Assembly: GCA_015680685.1 (NCBI GenBank)
Contig: MNCI01029318.1
Coordinates: 9,374 to 37,541 of the forward strand
DNA from: Gnetum montanum
Lineage: Eukaryota > Streptophyta > Gnetopsida > Gnetales > Gnetaceae
DNA length: 28,168 bases
Reading direction: 5' to 3'
Position 1 is the first letter of the stretch. Each line of letters opens with the position of its first letter. Shown here piece by piece: positions 8,691 through 19,710 of this stretch. The notes beneath the pieces were generated by a model. The model saw nothing but the letters and a program-made list of their open reading frames with translations, was not told the origin of the DNA and did not search any database. A program made the translations under genes and the position numbers.

Positions 8691-9539
8691 TAATGAATCA
8701 TGTTTTGACTAGCTTCGATATTGGAGCCTTGATATTGGATACCCAATATTGGAGCCCAAGACACGATGTCAAATATCCAATATCGCGAGGTATATGCCAA
8801 CCTATAAATATAGCACTTGGGCTCATGATTTTCATATAGTTTTTCATAGTTTTTGTCATAGCATAGCGAAGCTCTTGTAGTTTGTTTTCTCAAGAGTTAG
8901 AATATTTTCTAAGTGCCTGTAATAGGAGTTTGAGTGTGTACGGATCTTTGTTCAAGCACTAATGTACCTGAGCACAATAGTGCGACGAGAATAAAAATGA
9001 ACTCTTTTGATAATCCTTGCAGCACTAAGAATAGATTAATGTTTCCTTTAATGCATTTGATATTCACACACTTTACTTTAATGCATTTTCATTAAGTAGT
9101 TAATTTCTAGTTGTTAATGAACACAAGCATGACCACTTCGAGCATATGTGTAGCACTTGGTAACCTAGAAACGTTTAACATTTCGTAACCTAGCAGCACT
9201 ACATGCGTTCAGGATGTGTCTAGAGAGTGGAAATGGGTATTTGTGTTAGGCTAGCTAGGCAATGGATGAATTAGCCCTTAAATTACTCTACCTCTCATTC
9301 TGGTTATAGGTAATTAAACTTATAAAATATAAAATGATAAAAATCACATACCTTAGTTGCACTTAACCATATACTTGTACCTCATAAGTGGAATGGAGAA
9401 GACAACGATCATTTCAATTAAATTTCACTTCCTTGAAACTAGTGCACTTAAAAACTTAAGGTCTATGGAATTTGACCGGATTGTGCATGAATGCTTGTGA
9501 TTCATATGGTTGGGCATAGGGGTACCTCACTGCTCATCA
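8691..9539 (+). mobile_element. 5' LTR of the Ty3/gypsy element
   Basis: It starts TAATGAATCATGTTTTG and ends ACTGCTCATCA. U3 has GATATTGG/CCAATATC remnants of the GATATC array and a CCTATAAATATAGC TATA near 8808. The polyadenylation region includes GAGAATAAAAATGAAC. The terminal TG has mutated to TA, as in the solo LTR at 7208. Confidence 0.92.
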
Positions 9540-9540
9540 T

Positions 9541-9558
9541 TGGCACCATTGCTGGGGA
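9541..9558 (+). other. Primer-binding site
   Basis: TGGCACCATTGCTGGGGA follows the 5' LTR after one base. It differs from the common Athila/Tat-type site TGGCGCCGTTGCCGGGGA (usually assigned to tRNA-Asp) at three positions. All three are G>A or C>T within former CpG pairs, the signature of methylation-linked deamination. Confidence 0.85.
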
Positions 9559-9699
9559 CCTTTTGGTTGTTACATGCACTATCTAGTACTATTGAAAAAT
9601 TATTCAAATCATTGAAACAAACCTTAGATTCCTATCACATCTTAAGATTACTACAACAATTTTAAGCAGCACACTAATTTTTTATTTTTCTAACATAAA

Positions 9700-11560
9700 A
9701 TGTCTTCTTTTCACACGAGTGATTCTCTGCCCAAGTTTGACGGAGTACATCAGCTGGTGCCTCTATAGTACTGAGTGGTATATACTCATCTTGATGAGTA
9801 TGTACCAAATTTCACCTTCATCCTACACCAGGATGAACAGCTGCGGTGGCGTGACATGGAGGGTAACATTGTGTTGCCACCCGATTGATCTGTTCCTGCG
9901 ATGCTCCAACAAATGCTTATATGATGGGGTCTCCAAGGACTTCATGTTGAGTACATTGTGCAGGATAATGACACTAGGGATTATCATCCCATTGAGGCAC
10001 AACATCTTAGGGATCACCAGTTAGAACAATGTCATGAATTTGTGAATGAAAAAGGATTCAATAATTCCTCATTCTTGCTATACCAAAAAGATAGTGGAGA
10101 GCCCTTCTTTGGGGGTTTTTCATTAAGTGAAATTCCTCGCTTTGACTTTGGTGAAGGATGTCAAAACTAGAACTTGCAATCCATGATTCACAATCCTGGT
10201 TTTGATAAGAATGGATCCAATGACAAAGAAGGATCCAAAGAGGCAAGTTAGGGCAGGAATGTAAATAAGAAACAAGATCATGATCATGGTCGTGATCATC
10301 GAAGAGGTGGTAGTAGGCATCATGATGCTGCTAGTCCTTCTTTTTCCTCACCTTCGTCATCATCCTCTTGTTCTTCTAGCTTTGATCACAACCACAGGGG
10401 ACATGATTGTGATGGAAGTGATCAACAAGACTAAAATGATCGAAGGCACCATTGGGCAGGGCAAGACTAGGGGCATGGACATTTAAGAGAGACACGATGC
10501 CATGAACGAAGGGGTAGTAGAGGGCATCATAGGCATCAAAATCAAGGCCTCAATGAGCCTTTTCTTGCTACCTAGAGTATGCTAAACATTGTAGAGGTAG
10601 TACAAATTCCAACAAGGCATGTAAAGGATAGTCGGATCAAGAGGCTAAATATGAACAATATCCCTAAGTTCGAAGGGGAATATAACTCAGATTTGTAGAA
10701 CCATCTCTAAGCTTTTCAAGATGCATGTGCTTTGCAAAATATAGAGAATGAGTGGCAAAAACTTAAGTTGTCCCAAGGACACTCATTAAAGATGCAGAAA
10801 ATTGGTATCGATCCTTAGAATCGGAATCTATCACACAATGGAGTACAATGCTTGAATTGTTCAATGACAAATATCAAACATACTCCAGAGTGTCCAACTT
10901 GAGAAGGTAGATCTAAGGATGGAAACAAGGAACACATGAACCCTTGGATGCTTTCATAGGCTAATACTATTTCTTAATGCATAGATGTCCTCACCATGGT
11001 TATTCTCAATTGGATCAACTTTTCCACATTGTAGATGGGCTTTGATTTGAAATGAGGAGAACCCTTGGCATCTATGCCCAAGGGTGACTATTAAAATTAA
11101 GCACCCTTCAGATCCAAAGATTGATTGAGCAGGTAGCTAAAGAGGAAGATGAATTGAGAAAACGAGAAAGTGCAGAAGAGTATAATTATGATCTTTCCAT
11201 TCGTAAGAGGGAGGTTCGATTTTGTGATAGTGAGGAAGAATCAGCACTTGATGAGGTGGTGAATAGGAAAGCCTTGCTACTTCAAAAATTTTAATCTGAA
11301 ATTACAACCAAGGTTAATCAGTTATGGGACTCCATGGATAGCAAATTTTAAGTTGTCCTAAAAATTGTTGAAGAGTCCAAAGAACAAGGTAGTCATCGTG
11401 AGTCTAGGAAGTGCAAGGAAGCTGAACATGCCTATTAAAGAGGTAAGGGCAAGATTGCTATAGTAGAAGAAGTTGTGGTAAGTGAATCCAATGATGATGG
11501 TAGGTGTGACGTCCACTAGTATGAACATCCTAAGGGATGTTGCCCCATAATGTCACACTT
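9700..11560 (+). pseudogene. gag: Ty3/gypsy gag, broken
   Basis: The ATG at 9700 gives MSSFHTSDSLPKFDG, then repeated stops. A low-complexity stretch around 10250-10560 is rich in His, Arg, Asp and Ser (DHDHGRDHRRGG; SFSSPSSSSSCSSS). The retrotransposon gag domain follows from about 10640: IPKFEGEYNSDL, then AENWYRSLESESITQW, KYQTYSRVSNL, HEPLDAFIG and LDQLFHIVDGL, reached by changing frame. A charged helical region (AKEEDELRKRESAEEYN) comes next. A possible degenerate zinc-knuckle-like Cys/His cluster lies near 11500. Most stops are TAG or TAA where CAG, CAA or TGG would be expected. Confidence 0.82.
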
Positions 11561-12140
11561 ATAGGAGTCTGGGGTGTATGCTTTGAATGCATGACTCACA
11601 CAAAAGCAAACACCTAGATGATTGCCTTATCCTCAAGGTAATTCTAGGTAGTTCCACTAGCAATAATAGTATTATACAAGTGGAACTCCGTTGCAACCAT
11701 ATGAAAAATATCAATAGTGGCAGCAACCATAGTCATGGGCGCTGGCACCACTAAGGCAATGATACCTTTATTGACAACCTGATCCATATGGGTATTACGT
11801 TCAACAACCCTTGTCTTCACGTGACCTCTCTAGTCATTTTTCTACTTTCCAATCTCACTACCACCCTTTTGGTTATTATCAAACTCATTCTCCACATGCA
11901 AGGAGGGATACCAGCTTTTGCCCTTATCCTCCTCCTATTTCTGTACATCTTTCTCCTCCATCCACACAGCTACCACCTACTCCACCTATGTAGGGGGAAC
12001 TTCCAACTCAACCCCAATAGCACAATGCTACCAAGGTTGTTAATCTACAACCAGTTCATCAACCAAGTGGTTCAGATACTTGATCAAAGAAAGGATCTTT
12101 CTTCTAACCACATTGTTCGCTTAAGCCCTTAAATACACCT
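11561..12140 (+). pseudogene. Pro/Tyr/Gln-rich gag-protease linker
   Basis: The degenerate reading is rich in Pro, Tyr, Gln, Ser and His (for example PYPPPISVHLSPPSTQLPP near 11915-11970), as in linkers between gag and protease in Athila/Tat polyproteins. Frames are broken by stops. It joins gag upstream and protease downstream without a gap. Confidence 0.5.
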
Positions 12141-12700
12141 ATGGTTGACAACCATGTTCCTTCGTCTTCCTTTTTATCAAATTCCTTCAAGTCCCCTTCA
12201 AACCAAATACCACCTAGGATACATATTGTGATGTTTACTTACACCATATCTAATTGGATCCATGCTAGAAACCTTCCTAGGAAATTAGCCGATCTTGGAA
12301 GTCCTCTTATTTATTTGCAAATTGCTAAGAATGAACCTTGCAAAGCTCTTCTCAACTCAAGTTCTGGTGTCAATCTAATTTCTCATGAGATGTATACTAC
12401 ATAGAACCTACCTCCTCTTAAGAAGAGTAATATCATATTAGAATTGGTAGACTAGTCCATCACTGTTCCATTGGGATTAGTAGAAGACATTGTGACCACT
12501 ATCTATGGGTGGTCTTATCCTACTGATTTCTTAGTATTCAAGGTGGAGAATTGCAAAGCATACTTTTCAATCAGTATGGAAAGGGCATGGCTAAGCACCG
12601 TAAAGAATGGGCATCAGAGATCTTTCCTTGGAAATATCCAAAGAAAATGCATTCAGAAAGATCAAGAAGAAGCGAGTTCCATGCATTACGTATAGTGATA
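12141..12700 (+). pseudogene. Retropepsin-like protease, active site lost
   Basis: The 12141-12404 frame ends ALLNSSSGVNLISHEMY. The family has AL-L-DSG-S-VNLI here, so the catalytic Asp codon is now AAC (12354-12356) and the active-site Gly is Ser; both are G>A changes. After a stop near 12402 the domain resumes: LPPLKKSNIILELVD, VPLGLVEDIV, YPTDFLVFKVE. This matches the substrate-flap and hydrophobic-core half of gypsy proteases. It is non-functional. Confidence 0.8.
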
Positions 12701-12909
12701 CAAGGTGCCATTGTGTGCAAAAACTCTAGGCAATGAAATGAACATCCATCTTTGCATGCAAGCAGTGTGCACCAAAAGTAGAAATTCAAAGGTGTTTATA
12801 CGTAGCAGCCACAAGACAAGAGGGCACCTAGTGACTGATCATTGATTTTGAGAGCAACACACTTTGCATAAAACCAACTCAAAGCCTGACATGCACATAT
12901 GTTGCAAGT

Positions 12910-14390
12910 ATGGATGAACTAGAGCAAGTTCATCACCAAATCTTTGATGATGAAAATGATGATACCTACTGCAGAGAGTTGGAAATTCCTAAAACTTTCA
13001 AGCAAGAGCCCCTTGAACTAAAAACTCTACTAGCTGGCATGAAATATGTGTTCTTAAAAAATGGAAAGCTGGTCATAATCAATGCAAATCTTGCTCTAGA
13101 ACAGAATAAGATGCTATTGAATGTGGTTGAAAAATGGTCGGTAGCTATCCTAAACTCACAAGGATTGATCCTAGGATATGTTAGCATTGCATCTACACTG
13201 ACCTAGTCGTGAAGCCAAAGAGACAACCATAAAGGCAATTGAACCCTAAATTGAAGCAAATCGTCAAGGAGGAAATTGAACAACTCCTCAAGGTGGGGTT
13301 CATTTATCCCATTACAAATAGCAAGTGGGTTAGTCCACTTGTTATTGTGCCTAAGAACGGTGGCAAGTGGCGAGTTTGCATCAATTTTTGGCTATTGAAT
13401 ATGGCAACATTCAAGGACCACTTTTCATTGTCATTTGTTAATTAGGTGTTAGACACAATATCCATGCATTACTAAAGTTTTTTGGATGGTTATAGTGGCT
13501 ATAACCAAATCCAAATCGTACCTGAGGACCAAGCCAAAACAACATTCACAAGTTCCTAGGGGACTTTTGCATATCACAAGATGCCTTTTGATCTGTGTAA
13601 TGCCCCTACTACATTCCAACGCCTGGTCCTAAGCATTTTTCAATAGCAACTTGGTAGTGGTGTGAAGACTTTATAGATGACTTATCCACTTATGGAGTTA
13701 CATTTGAGCAAGCCTTGGATCACCTCAAGCAAGTATTGAAACAATGTGTTGAGACAAAGCTCAGGCTCAACTGGTAAAAGAATTACTTGATGGTCTAGGA
13801 AGGCATTGTATTGGGGCACAAAATATCACAAGCAGGAATTGAGGTCGACCTTGAAAATATAAGGATCATCCAAGGAATAACCTACCAACCAAAAAATGTC
13901 AAAGATGTTCAATCATTCCTTAGACATATGGGTTGCCACTGACGATTAACAAAAAATTTCTCTAAGATCACAAAACTATTAGTGGATTTGACAAAGAAAG
14001 ATGCTTCATTTTTTTGGACCATGGAATGTGAATAAGCATTCTAATAGTTGAAAGAGAAACTTGTAGAAACTCCAATCCTACAAGCACCCGACTGGTCTAG
14101 ACTGTTTCATGTTATGACAGATGCATCAAATTATGCCTTGGGATTTGTTCTTACACAGATGGATGACATGAAATGTCCATATTACATCCATTGCACTAGC
14201 AGAAGCATTGTGGATGCACAACTAAACTACACCACTACAGAAAAAGAACAGATGGCAGTGATGTTTGCTCTAGAGAAGTTTAGGCACTATGTGCTTGGAT
14301 ACAAAGTGTTTGTGCACACAGATCATAGTGCCATCTGCTTCTTGATGAACAAACCAATGGTGAACCCCCATGTCAGATGATGATTAGTGA
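12910..14390 (+). pseudogene. pol: Reverse transcriptase and RNase H, broken
   Basis: The region before RT is recognisable: PLELKTLLAGMKYVFL, then VIINANLALEQ and NPKLKQIVKEEIEQLL. RT starts around 13239 with FIYPITNSKWVSPLVIVPK and GGKWRVCINF, then FLDGYSGYNQIQIVPED, GTFAYHKMPF and NAPTTFQR. The catalytic motif FIDD is retained at 13670-13681, but in a different frame from the start of RT. The thumb/connection follows with VLGHKISQAGIEVD and DVQSFLRHMG. RNase H (14048-14380) has MTDASNYALGF, TTEKEQMAVMFALEKFRHY and VHTDHSA, with the D, E and D residues still present. Many stops and at least three frame changes make it inactive. Confidence 0.9.
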
Positions 14391-15820
14391 TCTTACAAGA
14401 ATTTGACCTTATGATGGTAGATCAAAAGGATACTAAGAATGTGGTCGTTGATCACTTGTCTCAGTTATGATGGGACAATAAAGAGGAGGAGAATCCATTA
14501 TCTAATATGTTTCCTGACAAGCTCCTCTTTGCTATGGCTATAACTAAACAATTTCCCAATAAGCCTAAATGGTATGATGGCATTCTCACCTATCTTCTTA
14601 TCCAAGAGATGCCATAAGGGTTGGACCACCGGAAAAAACAACAGTCTCTTCACTAGGTAAAATGCTTCATGGAGATTAATGGACACCTCTACAAGGTGTG
14701 CGCCGATGGCTTGGTTCGTTGGTATGTCCCTTATGCTGATCAACTACACATTCTCCAAGATTTTCATAAAGGTCCTTATGGGGCCCACTATGTTGGGAGA
14801 CACACTACCATTAAAATCCTAATGGTAGGATACTATTGGCCAATAATTTTCAGGGATGCTCATTAATATGTCCACTCTTGTGAATGCTGCCAATGAGATG
14901 GTGGAATAATTGCTTGAATGGAGGGACCTCAACAATGGATTCAACCACTGGAACCCTTTGACATCTGGGGCATTGATTTCATGGGTTCCATCACACCCAT
15001 GTCAAATGGAAAGGCGTATATCATAGTCACTATTGACTATTGTACGAAATGGGTAGAAGCAGCAGGCGTCATTGATTGTACATCTTCTACTACTACTTGG
15101 TTTGTAGAAGAAAATGTTGTAAATAGGTTTGGTGTACCATGTGTTAATTTCTGATAATAGAACTCACTTTATAGGCACTACCTTTCAAAAGCTCATGTAA
15201 CGCCTAGGGGTTGAACATAAACTCACAACACCCTACCACCCCCAAGCCAATGGTCAAGCTAAGGTTACCAATATGGAAATCACAAGGATTCTAATAAGAA
15301 CTATTAGCAAATATAGGAAAGACTAGAGCACGAAACTCAATGGTGCCCTTTGGGCCTACTGCTCAACATGGAAACTTCCTATAGGCTACTTTCCCTATGA
15401 GCTTGTGTACGGAAAATTACCAATACTTCTTATTCAATCCAAGCTTCGTACACTTTCAATAGCTTATGACCTCAACCTCGACCTGGTTTAGCACAAAAAG
15501 AAAGATTAATGAATCTCAACTTGCTAGACGAAAATCGATTGGTGGCCTTATCATCTAATGAGTTGTACAAGGCATTCAACAGAAAGTGCCATGACCTTAA
15601 AATCAGGAACGTCAAATTTCAATTGAGAGATAAGGTTCTCTACTAGAACCCCACACATGTACCTCAATGAACCAAGTTCCAAACGTTGTGAGAAGGACCT
15701 TATATCATTTATGAAATTTTTCATTCTAGGGCCATGATGATCTATAAACCTATAAGCCTTGACAAAAAGCAATTGGTCAACATACAACAAGTCAAACCTT
15801 TTCATGAGCCTACATGATGA
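14391..15820 (+). pseudogene. Integrase, broken, catalytic Glu replaced by Lys
   Basis: A spacer (LQEFDLMMVDQKDTKNVV) leads to the zinc-binding HHCC region near 14740-14895: LHILQDFHKGPYGAHYVG, GYYWP, then CECC. The core has FDIWGIDFMGS (first Asp) and YIIVTIDYCTKWVEA; then, after a frame change, ISDNRTHFIGTTF (second Asp) and HPQANGQAKVTNMEI. In the family the last motif reads GQ-x-E-V, so the third catalytic residue is Lys (AAG at 15261-15263, one G>A from GAG). The C-terminal part (LRDKVLY, EGPYIIYE, VKPFHEPT) ends at about 15820 without a chromodomain. The reverse LTR at 15815 overlaps the last codons. Confidence 0.87.
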
Positions 15821-16233
15821 CTGGCGACGTACCCCTACACTCAACCATACAAAATGAGTGTAGCACGCACGATCCGGTCGAACTCAGCAGACTAAGTGCC
15901 TACACGCCCCATGGAACACTTAGGGTTAATTATTCGTTGTCTTCCCAGACTTACTTGTAGTTGTCACGGTGTATGGTTAAGTAAGTATGAGGTATATGAT
16001 TTTTATGGTTTTTATGCGTTTTATCTCCTATGCTATTGAGGTGAAGGGTTGAAGAAACTAACTAACTCTAACTAATGAACTAAGTCTAAATTACCTAGTG
16101 TTAGCATCCATTCCCACTTACCGTACACACCCTGAACCGATGCAACCGTGGCTACCAAACGCTAATCGTTGCTGGGATCACCACGCGTAACTAGGAGGCA
16201 GTTAACTAGAAGGAAAGGGTTGAGAAAGCTAAT

Positions 16234-16409
16234 CTAGCCTAAGTGCGATGAGCAGCCGATTTCTTGATTATCGGTACACATCCTTAAATGCTCGTAATCA
16301 AGTCATACTCATTCTGTGTTTCTAGCCTAAGTGCAATGAGCATCCGTTCCTTGATTATCCGTACACATCCTTAAATGCTCATAATCAAGTCGTACTCATT
16401 CCGCATTAC
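16234..16409 (-). repeat. 88-bp tandem duplication in the LTR U5
   Basis: CTAGCCTAAGTGCGATGAGC at 16234 recurs as CTAGCCTAAGTGCAATGAGC at 16322. The following GTACACATCCTTAAATGCTC also appears in both copies. The other LTR copies covering this region show a single unit at most. Confidence 0.88.
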
Positions 16410-16682
16410 TAAGAGAGAAAGCAATAAATAACATTAAATAAAATCCTATTCCATGCACTGCAAGGTTTATCCAGGAAGTTCGTCTTTATTTTCGTACACA
16501 ATTTGTGTACAGGTACAATGCTGCTCGAATAAAGATCCGTTTACTTTAGGACTCCTATTGTGGGCACATGGAAAATATTCTATCTCTGGAGTGATCAATC
16601 TGCTAGAGTTTCCCTACTTTTAGCCTAGGATGAGGAAACAAGGAAGAGCCGCCTCTTATTTATAGATATGACGGCACACCGC

Positions 16683-16770
16683 GATATCATGTACGCGATA
16701 TCACAAGGGAAGACGCGATATCGTGTATGCGATATCGCATGGGATGCGATATCACGATGGCCGCGATATC
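16683..16770 (-). promoter_or_regulatory. U3 array of six GATATC palindromes
   Basis: GATATC cores start at 16683, 16697, 16717, 16731, 16748 and 16765, mostly in GCGATATC context and one as the full palindrome GCGATATCGC. Starts are 14-20 bp apart. The array lies directly upstream of the LTR TATA box (about 16656-16664 on the minus strand). The position in U3 and the repeated dyad suggest binding sites for a dimeric protein, which is inference. Confidence 0.7.
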
Positions 16771-16797
16771 ACAGCCTATGCGAATCACGTCTCATCA

Positions 16798-18800
16798 CTA
16801 AGCCAACTAATACAACACACACCTCATCAGATGGACAACCATGCTCAATATTTCAGATCTCCTACTTTTAACTTAGTCGTGGGAGAGATGGCCATCCATA
16901 TTAACCATATAAGCAACTCATTAGTTTTTCATATTTTTGTTTTACATGTTTTTGTTTTACACAATCTTTATTTTACACTTTTTGTTTTCTACATTATTAA
17001 TTTTTCAAAAAAAAATTTTGACGACATCATTAGTACATTTGTTGTTTCTTGAATATTTTACACTTTCTTTTATTTTTTCTTTTATTCTAGTGTGATTTTC
17101 TAACTTTTTGTTAATAAGTTCCAGGCATAGTGGTAATTCGTTGCTTGATGGTGGTATGTACTATTCAGATATTTGATTATTGGTGTCTGGATTCTAGCTT
17201 TGAATTTTGTTACGGATAATTAGGACATCGTTTCCTTTTCATGCAATAGGCAGTGAGTCCACAACATCCACCATACACAAACTCTATGGTTTTCCTTGTT
17301 TTGGAAATGTGTAGGCTCTTTTTCATTAATAAAACTATAATGAATTTGTGACTTTGGTAGTTTCCAGAATTGGAAAGGATTCACAAGTTTGAACAGGGTG
17401 TGACTTCAAGGGGATTCAGTACTCTTTGTGCTTTTTTGCTTACTTGGGTGCATGAATGTTTTCATGGATTTCTTACCATTCCATGTTGACCAATAAAAGA
17501 AAGTTGAATAAGTCTTTGCATGGTGTGGTTCTCATCAAGAAAAAAAATGATGGGAATTCAAAGCACACCCCTTAGACAAAATAAATAGGCTACAAGCACT
17601 GGTTTTGGGACTAGAATGACATGTTACCCATACTTGAAGGTCCCCTCTAACTAAGGTCCTTCCTCACTTCCTACTTCTCTTTTCTTCTCTAATAAGGAAC
17701 TATGGTTGTTCTATGAAAGAACTTTTGTGTCTCAGGGGGGGTGGATTGGTCTTGGAATGGCGATGCGAAGTCACTAAACATGGTTGGTTTTGGTCTAGAA
17801 TAAGGATGGATCTTATCAAGTCATTTGACCATAAATTCCACAAGGGACTTCATGTGACCTTAATTAGGAACTCTATTCCACTCTCTCTCTCTTCCACCTA
17901 TGCTTCCCATGCCTCACCTCATTGCTAGTTTCATGTTCTTGTTTGATGTCCTAGTTTGATGTGTTAAAATTCTTAGGTAGTTTCTTTTGGGACTTTTGTA
18001 CTTAACCTTCTATAATCGTTAATCATCCACGGGGCCCACAAACTCCTTGGTTTGAAGTTATGCAAGGGCATAAAAGGCTTGTACCTGCTTTGGAGAGGAT
18101 CCACTTATATATCTTTTGGTTGGGTTAGTTAAGTTCTTTATCCTTAGACACTCACAATCAAATCCTTTTGTTTACCTCATTAATGGCATCCAATTATGTG
18201 CATCTTCACAACATTTTTCAGTGAAACCTATTATAGTTACTATTGTGAATTCTTAAACCCTCTTCAAGCATTTCCTTACATTTGAACTTTTTTCAAATTT
18301 AATGGACCACTTATTCATGTTATCCTATTTGTTAGTCTTCATGCTAACACTACTAATGAAATTAATCCACCTTAATCACAACCTAGCCGAGTGTAACCAC
18401 CAACGAGATAAGGTACCTTAAAGTTATATGTTACACATTGCACACTAATTCATGATTTTGTTGTGATTACAGTGGGAAGCATGGACTTGAAGCAGGACTA
18501 TCTTCACCAGGGATGATGCAATAGTAGCATGTGATGAGGACTATTTATGATTGTTGAATCTTCTCCCTCGCCCTTCAGCTGCCAAAGGAGTTGGATGTCA
18601 GTTTTGTCCAGGATGTTCTCTTTTCTTGTCATGAAGATCCAATTTTGTAAAAGATTTTAATTTGTACACTCGGGCACTTAGAATCTGTTTGTTCCATCTA
18701 AGTTAGTTTGTATGTCAGTTAATAATCCCATACCTATCTAATATTTTTTAAGGAACTTGTTCCTCCTCTTCTTCACTTGAGGACAAGTTTTCATTCAATC
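16798..18800 (+). other. 3' non-coding part of the Ty3/gypsy element
   Basis: This lies between integrase and the 3' LTR, where Athila/Tat elements often carry long non-coding DNA or an extra ORF. It starts T-rich (TTTTTGTTTTACA repeats near 16920-17000). Short open stretches (16723-17052, 17713-17928) have no recognisable domain and no env-like transmembrane pattern. A short CT microsatellite lies at about 17880-17892. I see no gene. Confidence 0.6.
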
Positions 18801-18809
18801 GTTGGGGTA
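18801..18809 (+). other. Polypurine tract region of the Ty3/gypsy element
   Basis: GTTGGGGTA lies directly before the 3' LTR start TGATGA. It is preceded by TTGAGGACAAGTTTTC, a phrase common just before the PPT of this group. It is the expected plus-strand priming site. Confidence 0.65.
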
Positions 18810-19653
18810 TGATGAATCATGTTTTGACTGGCTCCAATATCGAAGCCTCGATATTGGTACCCAATATCAGAGCCCAAGACATGATGTCAAATATCCAATA
18901 TTGTGGGGTATATGTCGACCTATAAATATAGTGCTTAGGCTCACAATTCTCATATAGTTTTTCATAGTTTTTGTCATAGCATAGCGAAGCTCTTGTAGTT
19001 TGTTTTCTCGAGAGTTAGAATATTTTCTGAGTGCTCGTAATAAGAATCTAAGTGTGTACAAATCTTTGTTCGAGCATTGATGTACCTGAGCATAATAATG
19101 CGACAGGAATAAAAATGAATCCTTTTGATAATCCTTGCAGTATTGAGAATAGATTAATGTTTTCTTTAATGCATTTGATATCCATGCACTTTAATTCATT
19201 TTCATTAAGCAATTAATTTTTAGTTGTTAATGAACACAAGCCTGACCACTTCGAGCATACGTGTAGCACTTGGTAATCCAAAAAACACTTAATGTTTGGT
19301 AACCCAACAATACTACATGCATTCAAGATGTGTATGGAGAGTGGAAATGGATACTTGTGTTAGGCTAGCTAGGCAGTAGACAAATTAGATCTTAAATTAC
19401 TCTACCTCTCATTCTAGTTATAGGTGATTAAACTTATAAAATATAAAATGATAAAAATCACATACCTTAGTTGCACTTAACCATATACTTATATCTCACA
19501 AGTGGAATGGAGAAGATAATGATCATTTTAATTAAATTTCACTTCCTTGAAACCAGTGCACTTAAGAACTTAAGGTTTGCGGAATTTGACCAGATCGCGC
19601 GTGAACGCTTGTGATTCATATGGTTGGGCGTTGGGGTATCTCACCGCTCATCA
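18810..19653 (+). mobile_element. 3' LTR of the Ty3/gypsy element
   Basis: It starts TGATGAATCATG and ends ACCGCTCATCA, followed at once by the AAAGG target copy. U3 contains CCAATATCGA and TCGATATTGG as a close inverted pair, then CCTATAAATATAGTGC as TATA. It keeps the terminal TG that the 5' LTR has lost and lacks about seven bases present there near 9080. Confidence 0.92.
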
Positions 19654-19710
19654 AAAGGTATTATAATTTTTAGAAAAGTAATGCTAAATCTCTTCAAATA
19701 TTAGAAATGT

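Larger units (their letters stand above)
15815..16797 (-). mobile_element. Reverse-strand LTR of the same family, nested
   Basis: On the minus strand it begins TGATGAGACGTGATTCGC at 16797 and ends CGCCAGTCATCA at 15815. It has six intact GATATC cores, TATCTATAAATAAGAGGCGG as TATA, and GGATCTTTATTCGAGCAGC in R. It is 983 bp, longer than the others because of an 88-bp U5 duplication. It is CpG-rich, so it is younger than the element that hosts it. Flanking pentamers are CTACA and CTAAG, only three of five matching, so the target duplication is unproven. Confidence 0.88.
8691..19653 (+). mobile_element. Complete but dead Ty3/gypsy element, Athila/Tat-like, TSD AAAGG
   Basis: Two directly repeated LTRs (8691-9539 and 18810-19653) flank an internal region with PBS, gag, protease, RT, RNase H, integrase and PPT in Ty3/gypsy order. 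AAAGG lies at 8686-8690 and 19654-19658, a perfect 5-bp target duplication. The RT wording (VPKNGGKWRVC, KDHF, FLDGYSGYNQI, GLCNAP-type) and the Asp-type PBS place it near the Athila/Tat group, with no chromodomain seen. The LTRs differ at roughly one base in ten by eye, mostly transitions, so the insertion is old. Every reading frame is broken. A reverse LTR of the same family sits inside it. Confidence 0.92.

Noticed and set aside
10280-10486. Hydrophobic ORF MIMVVIIEEVVVG
   Set aside because: It is an out-of-frame reading of the His/Asp/Arg-rich gag segment.
15551-15844. 97-codon minus-strand ORF
   Set aside because: It is the antisense of the integrase C-terminus.
16683-16770. CRISPR-like spaced repeats
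   Set aside because: The units are only 6-10 bp, the spacing is irregular (14-20 bp), and they lie in the U3 of a plant LTR in multiple dispersed copies.
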